A DNA stretch of 64,000 bases from CAVOKN01 sp963696505 (GTDB lineage Bacteria; Pseudomonadota; Gammaproteobacteria; Burkholderiales; Rhodocyclaceae): assembly GCA_963696505.1 (NCBI GenBank), contig CAVOKN010000006.1, forward strand, positions 248,001 through 312,000, given 5' to 3'. Shown here piece after piece: positions 27,954 through 36,053 of this stretch (the stretch's first letter is position 1; each line of letters begins with the position of its first letter). The notes under the pieces were generated by a model. The model was given only the letters and a program-made list of their open reading frames with translations, did not search any database and was not told where the DNA came from. Both the position numbers and the translations under genes were made by a program.

Positions 27954-28685
27954 ATGCTCGACGTCGAGAAGGAAATGCGAAAGGCGGTGCGCCATTTCTG
28001 GGCAACGCGTTCCACCCAGAAGACGCGGCAGGGGTTGGCCTCGGGCCAGAGGGACGCCGGGGATCGCGCCGCAGTCACCGGCGGCAAGCATGCTGACGGC
28101 TTCATCGAACTCATCGCCCGTATCGTTCGCGAAAGCGGCCTGCCCGATGCCGCGATCCGTGCCAGCGAGAAGGCCGGCTGTACCCTGCCCGGCTACTTCC
28201 GTCCGACCAAGGAGTGGGACGTTGTGGTGGTGTGGAAGGATTCGCTCATCGCCACCGTGGAGGTCAAGTCCCAGGTGGGCAGCTTCGGCAATAACTTCAA
28301 CAACCGCGTCGAGGAGGCCGTCGGCAGCGCCACGGATTTCTGGAAGGCCTACGAGTACGGTCGCTTCCAGCCCTCGGGCCGGCCCTGGCTAGGGTATCTT
28401 TTCATGCTGGAGGAAAGCCCTGGCTCCGTCACCCCAAAGAAACCGACGACGCTGAAGCCGTTCGCGGTGGACAGCGAATTCCAGACCCGCAGCTACGCAG
28501 GACGCTACGAACTGGTCTGCCAGAGGCTGCTGCGCGAGCGCCTCTACGATGCTGCCTGCTTCTTCACCTCCAACGCTGCGGGCGGCGCCCGCGGCGAGTT
28601 CCGCGAACCCAACCCTGAACTCGGCATCCGCCCCTTCGCGGTTTCCCTCTCGGCCCGCGCGCGGGCTTTCGCGGAGCTGGGCTGA
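27954..28685 (+). CDS. PaeR7I/XhoI-type type II restriction endonuclease
   Basis: A 243-aa protein (PaeR7I is of very similar length) matching the PaeR7I-like family across its length: the N-terminal VRHFWATRSTQ segment, GGKHADGF, and the PD-(D/E)xK nuclease core EWDVVVVWKD...VEVKSQ followed by FGNNFNNR. Family members cut CTCGAG; specificity here is predicted, not shown. Start ATG at 27954 is 11 bp after the methyltransferase stop. Characterised PaeR7I/XhoI systems use gamma-type N6-adenine methyltransferases, so the beta-type partner here is unusual. Confidence 0.9.
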   Translation: MLDVEKEMRKAVRHFWATRSTQKTRQGLASGQRDAGDRAAVTGGKHADGFIELIARIVRESGLPDAAIRASEKAGCTLPGYFRPTKEWDVVVVWKDSLIATVEVKSQVGSFGNNFNNRVEEAVGSATDFWKAYEYGRFQPSGRPWLGYLFMLEESPGSVTPKKPTTLKPFAVDSEFQTRSYAGRYELVCQRLLRERLYDAACFFTSNAAGGARGEFREPNPELGIRPFAVSLSARARAFAELG

Positions 28686-28743
28686 GACTCTGATTCGCCG
28701 CCACATCCGACGGCATCGATACGACCACCGATTACCAAGGGAG

Positions 28744-28818
28744 ATGGCTATGCTTTTTGCGTTTTCTCCATCGTTGACATCCGGCGTTGGGACCTTCACC
28801 TGGCGCAACCCACTGTGA
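28744..28818 (+). CDS. Possible leader peptide, 22-24 aa
   Basis: A very short frame with AAGGGAG directly upstream of ATG 28744 and 6 nt upstream of a second in-frame ATG (28750). Its TGA stop (28816-28818) overlaps the GTG start of the following TPR gene (GTGA). The arrangement suggests translational coupling rather than a functional peptide. No homology is recognised. Confidence 0.35.
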   Translation: MAMLFAFSPSLTSGVGTFTWRNPL

Positions 28819-30660
28819 GCCGCGGCGCAAGCAAGGGGAAGCACGGCCAGCGTGATCACGGCGCGGCGCCCCAACCGGCCCAGCTCGACGCGGTGCGCCG
28901 GCTGGCGGATGGCGGCCGGCACGACGAGGCGATCAGGCGCCTGGCGGAACTGCGTGCCCGATTTCCGTCATTCAAGCCGCTGCTGGCACTGGCTTGGGAA
29001 GTCGAATGGAAGGCCGGCAAGGCGATCGATGCCTGCGCTCGCGCCTGGGACTGGGCGCAGGCCTCTCCCGGGAGCCGGGCGGCCCAGGAAGCGTTGCGGG
29101 ATTCGGCGCTGGAAGCGGGCCTGTTTGCCCTTGCGACGAGTGTCCTGCGGCGCCTGGCGAGCCTGGATGGCAAGTCCTTCGACGAACCGGCGCCCGAGAT
29201 CGGTCCCTTCGGCAGCCTGACGCTGGACCAGGCCACCCAGCTCGACCTGGGGCGGATGTTCCTGACAGCGCAGCGCTACGACGCGGCGCGGGAAATCCTG
29301 GCCGAGGTAGACCATCCGGCTGCACGCAATAACCTTGCCCTCGCCCAGCACTCGACGGGAGACATGGACGGCGCCCTGGCCACCTTCGAGGACAGTTGGC
29401 AGCGCGAACCGCGCAACCTCTTTGCGCTGGAGTGGGTGGCGCGCCTGCGCCTGTGGCGCCACGGGCGCGACCGCGCCGCCGGCCTCGTCGCGCCGCTGCG
29501 CGGCCCCACCCCCCTGCGACCCGAGGACGCTTACGCCCAGGTCGGGGGACTACTGCTGCTCGGCGCCGATGCCGACGCGGATGCGGCCTGGCGCGCCGCC
29601 GACGACGCCGATTACTGGGCCGTCGAGACCACCAACAGCCTGCCCTTGCGTACCCGTTTCGACTACCTCGGCGGCATCGCGGCCCATCGCCTGGGCGACA
29701 ACAACGAGGCCGACCGGCGGCTCGGCCTCGCCTGCAAAACCGATGGCAATTACAGCTCCGCCGCCCTTGCCCGCCTGACTCTGGCTGCGCCCCACATCGC
29801 CGGCGGCATCAGCGCCGAGATCGGCGAGTTCGGCGAATGGTTCCCCGCGTCCTGGATCGGCACCATGCGCGACATGAAGACCGAACAGTCGGCCCTGGAG
29901 GCTTTCCTCGCCCGTTGCGACGCAAGCAGCGACTACCTCGGCCTGGCGGCGGAACTGGGCGGCGAAACCCCGCGCCGTATCGCGCTGGAGATCCTGAAAC
30001 TGCGCGCCGGCGACGGGGACTGCGGCAGCGACCGCCGAACTGAAGTCGCTACTCGCCCGGCCTTGCGGCCCGGACAAAGAGCGATCCAACTTGCACGCAT
30101 GGCTGACCGAGAAGGGACTGCTGGCCAGAGGCGACATCGTCAGGCTCCTGGCGGGCGGCGAAGTGCGCGACATCAAGGGCATGAGTATGACGATCACCGC
30201 GGAAGTCGAGGAGGTGGACTTCACACCGGCCGAACGGGAGATCAACGAATCGCTCCACGCTGCACTGCATGAAAGGAAGCTCGGCAAGGCCCTGGAACTT
30301 GCGCAGCGCTTCCGCGCCCTGCGTCCTCGCGACCCCAGGGCACTGGGTTATGTCGCGACCATCAAGGAAGCGCTGAACCATCCCCTGGAAGAGTGGGAAG
30401 CCCTCTACCGCGAAGCTCTGGAAATCGATCCCGGCTACCTGTTCGCAAAGACGGGCATCGCCAAGGTCTGCGTGCGCCGAGGAGATGTCGAAGCCGCCAG
30501 GGAGATCCTCGGCGCCCTCCTCGGCCGCGAGCAGTATCACCACTCGGAATGGCGCTCGATCCTGCTGGCGCAGATCGCCCTCGCTCGGGCGACGGAGGAC
30601 CACCTGGCCGTATTGCGCCTGAACGAAGCCGTCAATCAGTTGCAGGTGCAGTTCGGGTAG
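28815..30660 (+). CDS. TPR-repeat protein of unknown function, apparent frameshift
   Basis: The first frame runs from GTG 28815 to about 30015 (about 400 residues) and the second continues to 30660. Reading frame quality switches around 30010-30025 (near the G4 run in the CGACGGGGACTGC stretch), where dropping one base joins the LKLRAGDGD and AELKSLLARP segments. The full product would be about 614 aa, largely Ala/Leu-rich helical repeats of TPR type (for example RRLADGGRHDEAIRRLAEL and ALELAQRFRALRPRDPRAL), with no signal peptide. It could be a real pseudogene or a base error. It is isolated from functional partners; the preceding leader ORF and GTGA overlap suggest coupled translation. Confidence 0.65.
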
Positions 30661-30739
30661 GCGTGAAGCCGAAAGGACTCCCGTGGCCCTCGCAGGCGAG
30701 GAGCGGGCGCCTCCCTGCGGTGTCTCCTCACGTGTGACA

Positions 30740-30773
30740 GTGGCTGGCTCGCCCTGAAGAAGTGCCAGCCCAC
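30740..30773. terminator. Hairpin between convergent TPR and glycine-zipper genes
   Basis: GTGGCTGGC pairs with GCCAGCCCAC (one bulged C) around a 15-nt loop, between converging stop codons. There is no strong U-run. Confidence 0.35.
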
Positions 30774-30788
30774 AGGATTTCGACCGCC

Positions 30789-31067
30789 TTACTTCTGGGT
30801 CTGCGCCTTGCCTTGCTGAACGCCTTGCTCGTAGGCGCGTTGCTCCTTCTGCTTCTGCTGGTCGTAGAGGTAGCCGCTGGCCGCGCCGACGGCCGCGCCG
30901 CCCACGGCCCACCCCCAATCACCCGTCGCCGCACCGACCACCGCGCCGACACCGGTGCCGACCGCCGCGCCGCTGAGTGTGCGCTGCTCGGTGGTGCTCA
31001 TCCCGGCGCAGCCGGCGAGCGCCAGCATGCCGGCCAATGCCGGAACCGTAACCAGTCTGACTTTCAT
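30789..31067 (-). CDS. Glycine-zipper lipoprotein
   Basis: A 92-aa small lipoprotein. The signal sequence ends in the lipobox LAGC (Cys20). A glycine-zipper segment follows (AAVGTGVGAVVGAATGDWGWAVGG, written here as GxxxG-type repeats, about 34-66). The tail is Gln/Lys-rich. It is anchored to the envelope and resembles YMGG-like/OmpA-Gly-zipper proteins that accompany envelope stress functions. AAGGAG lies 9 nt upstream of the ATG. Confidence 0.85.
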   Translation of the reverse strand: MKVRLVTVPALAGMLALAGCAGMSTTEQRTLSGAAVGTGVGAVVGAATGDWGWAVGGAAVGAASGYLYDQQKQKEQRAYEQGVQQGKAQTQK

Positions 31068-31114
31068 CGCATGTGCTCCTTCTTTCCTGTGAGTGTCGAG
31101 CGGGATTCCGGGCC

Positions 31115-31480
31115 CTACTTGCGGCAGGGGAAGGTCTCGCCGGCAAAATTGAATAAGGTATCGATCGCTCCCGCATTCATCAACTGGGGACGAGCTTTGA
31201 CCCAGGCGACGAAATCGGCGGCGATCTTCGACCGCTTCGGGCTCGGGTCGGGCGGGCAGACGAAACGATCTGCCGCCGGCGTCGCGGCATCGTAGTAGCC
31301 ATAGGCGCCGGCCAGCACGCCGTGGCAGAACGCCATGGCCGTCGCGTAGTCCGACTCCGACGGCTGCGTGCTGCAGATGCCGACCAGCTCGCCCGCGCTG
31401 CGCAGCCGGTACTGGTCGGGGGGAACTGCGTGAGCCGAAGCTGCCAGCGCTGCGGCTGCGGCAAGGAATGCGATTCTCAT
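31115..31480 (-). CDS. Rap1a/Tai-family secreted protein (immunity-protein-like)
   Basis: A 121-aa exported protein. A signal peptide (about 1-18, AHA-V) is followed by a Cys-containing helical domain with GELVGICST and AMAFCHGVLAGAYGYY, a pattern of the Rap1a/Tai4 immunity-protein family. Members near type VI effectors neutralise peptidoglycan amidases, but no T6SS effector gene is nearby here, so an orphan or housekeeping role is equally possible. The start at 31480 has GGAGACC upstream and begins the signal peptide. Confidence 0.65.
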   Translation of the reverse strand: MRIAFLAAAAALAASAHAVPPDQYRLRSAGELVGICSTQPSESDYATAMAFCHGVLAGAYGYYDAATPAADRFVCPPDPSPKRSKIAADFVAWVKARPQLMNAGAIDTLFNFAGETFPCRK

Positions 31481-31637
31481 CGTTGTGGTCTCCGTTTTAG
31501 GCAGCCGCACTGGGCTGCACTGCGATCGAGAAGGGAAGGATCATTTTACGCACCGTACCGGGGCCGGGCAACGACAAGCAGCAGCGTCGCGCACGCGGCG
31601 GAGGTTCCCGCAGAACGCTTTGCTCGCCTTCCGCTTC

Positions 31638-33377
31638 CTATCCGCTGACAGCGCGGCTGCGCAGCAGTTCCTGCCGATGCCACTGGTCGCGGCGGTGGCG
31701 GGCGAGATGCAGCGGCGTCCAAGCGTGGGGCAGCCGATGGACGAAGTGGTAGCGCGCCACGTGGTAGCTGGGGTCGAAGCCGTAGAAGTTCAGCTTCATG
31801 CGTGCCAGCTCCTCGGCGCGGTAGCTCGCCAGCGGCTTCTGGGCCTCATCGCGCTGGCGCGACGCGCGCTTTGCCGCGAGCCGATCTGCGAGTCGCGGAT
31901 CGACGGCTATGCGCTGCGCTCTTTCCCTGAGATGCGCCTCGAAACCCGGCAGGTCTTCGCCGAAGCAGGCATCGATCAGCCCGAGAGTCAGTGCCTGGGG
32001 AGCGCCTATCGGCAGGCGGTTCTGGGTTATGCTCGCCGCCCGTTCGGCGCCAACGCGACGCGGCAGTAGGTAGGTCCAGTACTCCGAGCCGTAGAGGTTG
32101 CCCATGCCCTTGTAATGAGGGCTGAGCACCACGCCGCGCCGCGCCCACACCTCGTCCGCCGCCAGCGCCAGAAAAACGCCGCCGGCGCCGCCGTTGCCGC
32201 GCATCGCGGCGATGACGATTCGATCGCTTTCGAGGATCGCCAGGCAAAGGTCGTCCATCGCCTCGATGTTGGCCCAGGACTCGTCGGCGGGGCTTTCGGC
32301 CGCCTCGATGGTGTTGAGGTGGATGCCGTTGCACCAGAAGTCCGGCCCGCCCATGAGCACCAGCACCCGCGGCCTGCGCCGTCCCGCCTCCACGACCGCG
32401 TCGCGCAACCGCAGGCAGTCGGCGGTGGACAGCGCACCGTTATAGACCGGAAAGTGCAGGTAGCCGACCCCACCCTGTTCCTCGTAGAAGATGTCCTGCC
32501 AGGTGCCTTCGTCCTTCATGGGCAGTACGGGCAGCGGCAGCTCCGGCACGCCTGTCAGCCGCTCGCCGAGCACCGTTGCCGCGGACAGCTTGTAGGTGGA
32601 TTCGTCCGACCTGGGCTTCGCGTGGCTGATCCACACCGCGCCGTCCGTGGTGGCGCGCAGGATGGCGCCGTGGCGGGTGGCCAGGATCTCCCCTGCCGCG
32701 CCGCGCATTGAACGCTCCTCCACGGCGTTGTAGAGATACAGCGGCAAGCCGCCGATCTCGTCCAGCACGCCGGGCACGGAATCGGCGCTGCGCACTTTCG
32801 CCAGCACCGTCGCCGTCGCGTCGTGCTGCCAGTCGATGCGGCGGTCATCCTGCTTCGTCTGCCGGTGCTCGCGGCCGCGCACCTCCGGATTGGCGTAGTC
32901 CAAAGTCAGTGGCTGGAAGGCGCCTACTGCGAACTTGTCCACCGCCTCCAGCACCGCCCCCACCGCCGCCTCGGTGACCTCGTTGCGATAGAGGCTGCTC
33001 TTGCGCGCGGCGCGCATCGGGAAGGTCCGCGCCGCCCACACCGGGCCGCCGTCCATCACTTCGTTGGCCTGGAGCACGGTGACGCCCCACTCGCTCTCGC
33101 CGTTCAGGATCGCCCAGTCCAGCGCCGAGGGGCCGCGATCGCCGGCGATGCCCGGATGCACCACCAGGCACACATGCTTGCGCCATACGGCTTCGGGAAT
33201 GCGCCGCTTCAGGAAGGGCGCGATCACCAGGTCGGGCCGGAACAGCGCGCAGGCCTCGATCGCCACCGGATCGGCGATGTCGAACTCGATCGAAAGCTCG
33301 TGGCCGAGCTCGGCCAACTCGACCCACAGGCGCTGGGCGAGGCTGTTGAAGCTGTGGGTGAGGAAGAGGATGCGCAC
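31638..33377 (-). CDS. hypX: Hydrogenase maturation protein HypX (HoxX)
   Basis: A 579-aa protein with an N-terminal formyl-tetrahydrofolate-transferase-like half (HPGIAGDRGPSALDWAI near residues 73-90) and a C-terminal enoyl-CoA-hydratase/isomerase-like half (from about 290, with MGGPDFWCNGIHLNTIE and NGGAGGVFLALAAD). HypX makes the CO ligand of the [NiFe] active site from formyl-THF and is typical of organisms that mature hydrogenase in air. It is last in the hoxV-hypABFCDEX run, 57 bp beyond hypE. Confidence 0.92.
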   Translation of the reverse strand: MRILFLTHSFNSLAQRLWVELAELGHELSIEFDIADPVAIEACALFRPDLVIAPFLKRRIPEAVWRKHVCLVVHPGIAGDRGPSALDWAILNGESEWGVTVLQANEVMDGGPVWAARTFPMRAARKSSLYRNEVTEAAVGAVLEAVDKFAVGAFQPLTLDYANPEVRGREHRQTKQDDRRIDWQHDATATVLAKVRSADSVPGVLDEIGGLPLYLYNAVEERSMRGAAGEILATRHGAILRATTDGAVWISHAKPRSDESTYKLSAATVLGERLTGVPELPLPVLPMKDEGTWQDIFYEEQGGVGYLHFPVYNGALSTADCLRLRDAVVEAGRRRPRVLVLMGGPDFWCNGIHLNTIEAAESPADESWANIEAMDDLCLAILESDRIVIAAMRGNGGAGGVFLALAADEVWARRGVVLSPHYKGMGNLYGSEYWTYLLPRRVGAERAASITQNRLPIGAPQALTLGLIDACFGEDLPGFEAHLRERAQRIAVDPRLADRLAAKRASRQRDEAQKPLASYRAEELARMKLNFYGFDPSYHVARYHFVHRLPHAWTPLHLARHRRDQWHRQELLRSRAVSG

Positions 33378-33385
33378 TGAGGGCA

Positions 33386-33413
33386 GGATTCAGGATCTGG
33401 GATTCAGGATTCA
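33386..33413 (+). repeat. Four tandem GGAT-type heptamers between hypX and hypE
   Basis: Contiguous units GGATTCA, GGATCTG, GGATTCA, GGATTCA. A related heptamer array (GGATCGA units, opposite strand) lies within hypF. Confidence 0.85.
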
Positions 33414-33434
33414 GGGAACGGCAAACCCGAGGCG

Positions 33435-34484
33435 TCAGCAGATTCTCGGGAGCTGCTCGCCGGTCAGCCAATCCACGATGCGCTTGCCGCCGAAGGCGGT
33501 CTCCATCTGGACGAAGTGGTGGGGATCTTCTATCACGCGGCCGATGATGACCGCGTCGGCGCCGCGGGGGTGGGCACGCATCGCCGCCAGCACCCGCTCG
33601 GCAGCGGCGGGCGCGCAGATGCACACCAGCTTGCCTTCGTTGGCGACGTAGAGCGGATCGAGACCGAGGAACTCGCAGGCGGCGGCGACCTGCTCGCGCA
33701 CCGGCAGCTTGTCCTCTTCGATGATCATGCCGACGCCGGACTGACGGGCAATTTCGTTCAGCGTGGTGGCGAGACCGCCGCGGGTCGGGTCGCGCAGCAC
33801 ATGGACCTCGCGCTCGGCGGCGAGGATCGCCGCCACCAGGCCGTGCAGCGCCGCCGTGTCGGACTCGATGGCGGTGGCGAAACCCAGGTTCTCCCGCAGC
33901 GACATGATCGCGACGCCGTGGTCGCCGAGGGTGCCGGAGACGAGGATGGCGTCGCCCGCCCGGGCACGGCTGCCCGAGACATTCACACCGTCGGGGACCA
34001 CGCCGACACCGGTGGTGGTGATGAACACGCCGTCGCCCTTGCCCTGCTCCACCACCTTGGTGTCGCCGGTGACCACCGGCACGCCCGCCTCGCGCGCCGC
34101 GTGGCCCATGGACTCGACGATGCGCTTGAGCTCCGCCAGCGGATAGCCCTCCTCCAGGATGAAGCTCGCCGCGAGATAGAGCGGCGTCGCGCCGAGCATG
34201 GCGACGTCGTTGATGGTGCCGTGCACCGAGAGGCAGCCGATGTCGCCGCCGGGGAAGAACAGCGGCGACACCACGTGGGAGTCGCTCGCCATGACGAGGT
34301 GCCCCGCCGCCGCCGGCAGGCGCGCGCCGTCGTTGCCCTGGCGCAGCCATTCGTTGTCGAAGGCGGCGAGGAACAGTTCCTCGATCAGTTGCGCCATGGC
34401 GCGCCCGCCGCTGCCGTGGGTCATGTCGACGCGCCCGTGCTTGAAGTTGACCGGGCGGATGTAGCCTTTCTTGATCTGGCTCAT
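33435..34484 (-). CDS. hypE: Hydrogenase maturation protein HypE
   Basis: A 349-aa PurM/ThiL-fold ATPase that dehydrates the carbamoyl group received from HypF to a thiocyanate on its C-terminal Cys, then passes cyanide to iron on HypC-HypD. The N-terminal MTHGSGGRAM and the GDTKVVEQG segment match the family. The chain ends PRIC, so the essential C-terminal Cys is intact. Confidence 0.96.
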   Translation of the reverse strand: MSQIKKGYIRPVNFKHGRVDMTHGSGGRAMAQLIEELFLAAFDNEWLRQGNDGARLPAAAGHLVMASDSHVVSPLFFPGGDIGCLSVHGTINDVAMLGATPLYLAASFILEEGYPLAELKRIVESMGHAAREAGVPVVTGDTKVVEQGKGDGVFITTTGVGVVPDGVNVSGSRARAGDAILVSGTLGDHGVAIMSLRENLGFATAIESDTAALHGLVAAILAAEREVHVLRDPTRGGLATTLNEIARQSGVGMIIEEDKLPVREQVAAACEFLGLDPLYVANEGKLVCICAPAAAERVLAAMRAHPRGADAVIIGRVIEDPHHFVQMETAFGGKRIVDWLTGEQLPRIC

Positions 34485-34495
34485 GGGGTGGTAGG

Positions 34496-34625
34496 GTTGG
34501 ATCGGTGCGCATGGCGCACCCTACTGCATTGGCATCGCGACGCTTCGTGGTTGGATCGGTGCGCATGGCGCACCCTACGGCATTGGCATCGCGACGTTTC
34601 GTAGGGTGCGCCGTGCGCACCGATC
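34496..34625. repeat. REP-like palindromic repeat cluster between hypE and hypD
   Basis: Two direct copies of a 54-bp unit (34496-34549, 34550-34603), each with the palindromic core GTGCGCATGGCGCACC plus CTAC, are followed by an inverted copy (34601-34625). The second copy and the inverted copy pair over 25 bp with one mismatch. The same core is found at 54.46 kb. This is a BIME/REP-like arrangement inside an operon. Confidence 0.85.
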
Positions 34626-34634
34626 GTAATGCGA

Positions 34635-35762
34635 TCAAGCCGCATCGCGGAAGCGACCGTAGGTGTAATGGGCGGCGCAGGCACCCTCGCTGGAGACCAT
34701 GCACGAGCCCATCGGGTTCTCGGGCGTGCACACGGTGCCGAAGATCTTGCAGTCCTGCGGCCGCTTCACGCCGCGCAGGATGGCGCCGCATTCGCAGGCC
34801 TTGTTGTCCGGCACCGAGCGGTAAGTGATGCCGAAGCGCGCCTCGGCGTCGAAATCCCGATACTTCGCCTTAATGCGCAGCGCCGAATAGGGCACCTCGT
34901 TCAGCCCCCGCCACTCAAAGCTGCGGCGCAGTTCGAACACCTCGGCGACCAGTTGCTGGGCCTTGAGGTTGCCCTCGCGCGTGACGGCGCGGGTGAACTG
35001 GTTCTCCACCTCGGCGCGGCCCTCGTTCAACTGCCGCACCAGCATGATGATGGACTGCATCACGTCGAGCGGCTCGAAGCCGGCGATCACCACCGGCTTG
35101 CGGTATTCCTCGGCGAAGTGCTCGTAGGGCTGGCTGCCGATGACGGTGCTGACGTGGGCCGGGCCGATGAAGGCGTCCAGCGGCACCGTGCCGTAGTCCC
35201 TGACTTCCGGCGATTCCAAGATGTGGGCGATGGCCGAGGGCGTCAGCACGTGGTTGCAGAAAACGGTGAAGTTCTTCAGACCCAGCTTCTGCGCCTGCTG
35301 GATCACCACGGCGCTGGGCGGGGTGGTGGTCTCGAAACCGATGGCGAAGAACACCACCTCGCGCTCCGGGTTCTCCTGCGCCGCCTTGAGCGCGTCCGCC
35401 GCCGAATAGACCATGCGGATGTCTGCGCCGCGCGCCTTGGCCTTGAGCAGCGACAACTGCTCCGAGGCCGGCACCCGCAGGCAGTCGCCGTAGGTGCACA
35501 GGACGACGCCGCGCTTGAGCGCCAGGTCGATGGCATTGTCGATGCGGCCTATGGGCAGCACGCAAACCGGGCAGCCGGGGCCGTGAATGAGGCGCACATT
35601 GTCCGGCAGCAGGTCGGCGATGCCGTAGCGCGAGATGGCGTGGGTATGGCCGCCGCAGAACTCCATGATGTGGTAGCGGCGATCGGACCGCACCTCGCGT
35701 GTGATGACATTGGCCAGCACGCGCGCGGTCTTGCCGTCGCGGAATTCGTCGATGTATTTCAT
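34635..35762 (-). CDS. hypD: Hydrogenase maturation protein HypD
   Basis: A 375-aa [4Fe-4S] protein that forms the Fe(CN)2CO scaffold with HypC. Conserved Cys motifs are present: EFCGGHTHAI, GPGCPVCV, and the C-terminal cluster Cys residues (CECGAIL, QDCKIFG, GSCMVSSEGAC). The start MKYIDEF has GAGG 6 nt upstream and is preferred over an upstream in-frame start. It is separated from hypE by the REP-like cluster. Confidence 0.96.
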   Translation of the reverse strand: MKYIDEFRDGKTARVLANVITREVRSDRRYHIMEFCGGHTHAISRYGIADLLPDNVRLIHGPGCPVCVLPIGRIDNAIDLALKRGVVLCTYGDCLRVPASEQLSLLKAKARGADIRMVYSAADALKAAQENPEREVVFFAIGFETTTPPSAVVIQQAQKLGLKNFTVFCNHVLTPSAIAHILESPEVRDYGTVPLDAFIGPAHVSTVIGSQPYEHFAEEYRKPVVIAGFEPLDVMQSIIMLVRQLNEGRAEVENQFTRAVTREGNLKAQQLVAEVFELRRSFEWRGLNEVPYSALRIKAKYRDFDAEARFGITYRSVPDNKACECGAILRGVKRPQDCKIFGTVCTPENPMGSCMVSSEGACAAHYTYGRFRDAA

Positions 35763-35796
35763 GGGCGCACCTCGATCAAGCAAGCGCCGCGACGGT

Positions 35797-36051
35797 TCAC
35801 CCCGGCCCCGCCGCAGCCAAAGCGCACTGGCGCTCCTGCTCGGTCAGTTCGGCGAACAGCGCGAGGGTCTTCTCCGCCTCCTCGGGATCGAGCTTGTTGA
35901 TGGCATAGCCGACGTGGGCGATGACGAAATCCCCCACCGCCACCTCGTCCACCAGCGCCAGCGAGATCTCCTTGCGGATGCCGCCGACATCGCAGAACGC
36001 CATGTCGTTCGGCCGCAGCTCGACGACCTGTACCGGAATGGCCAGACACAT
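35797..36051 (-). CDS. hypC: Hydrogenase maturation chaperone HypC
   Basis: An 84-aa chaperone beginning MCLAIP, with the essential Cys2 that holds the Fe(CN)2CO unit and docks the large subunit. GDFVIAHVGYAI matches the family. It starts 2 bp after the hypF stop and has GGGGGAC upstream. Confidence 0.95.
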   Translation of the reverse strand: MCLAIPVQVVELRPNDMAFCDVGGIRKEISLALVDEVAVGDFVIAHVGYAINKLDPEEAEKTLALFAELTEQERQCALAAAGPG

Positions 36052-36053
36052 GT

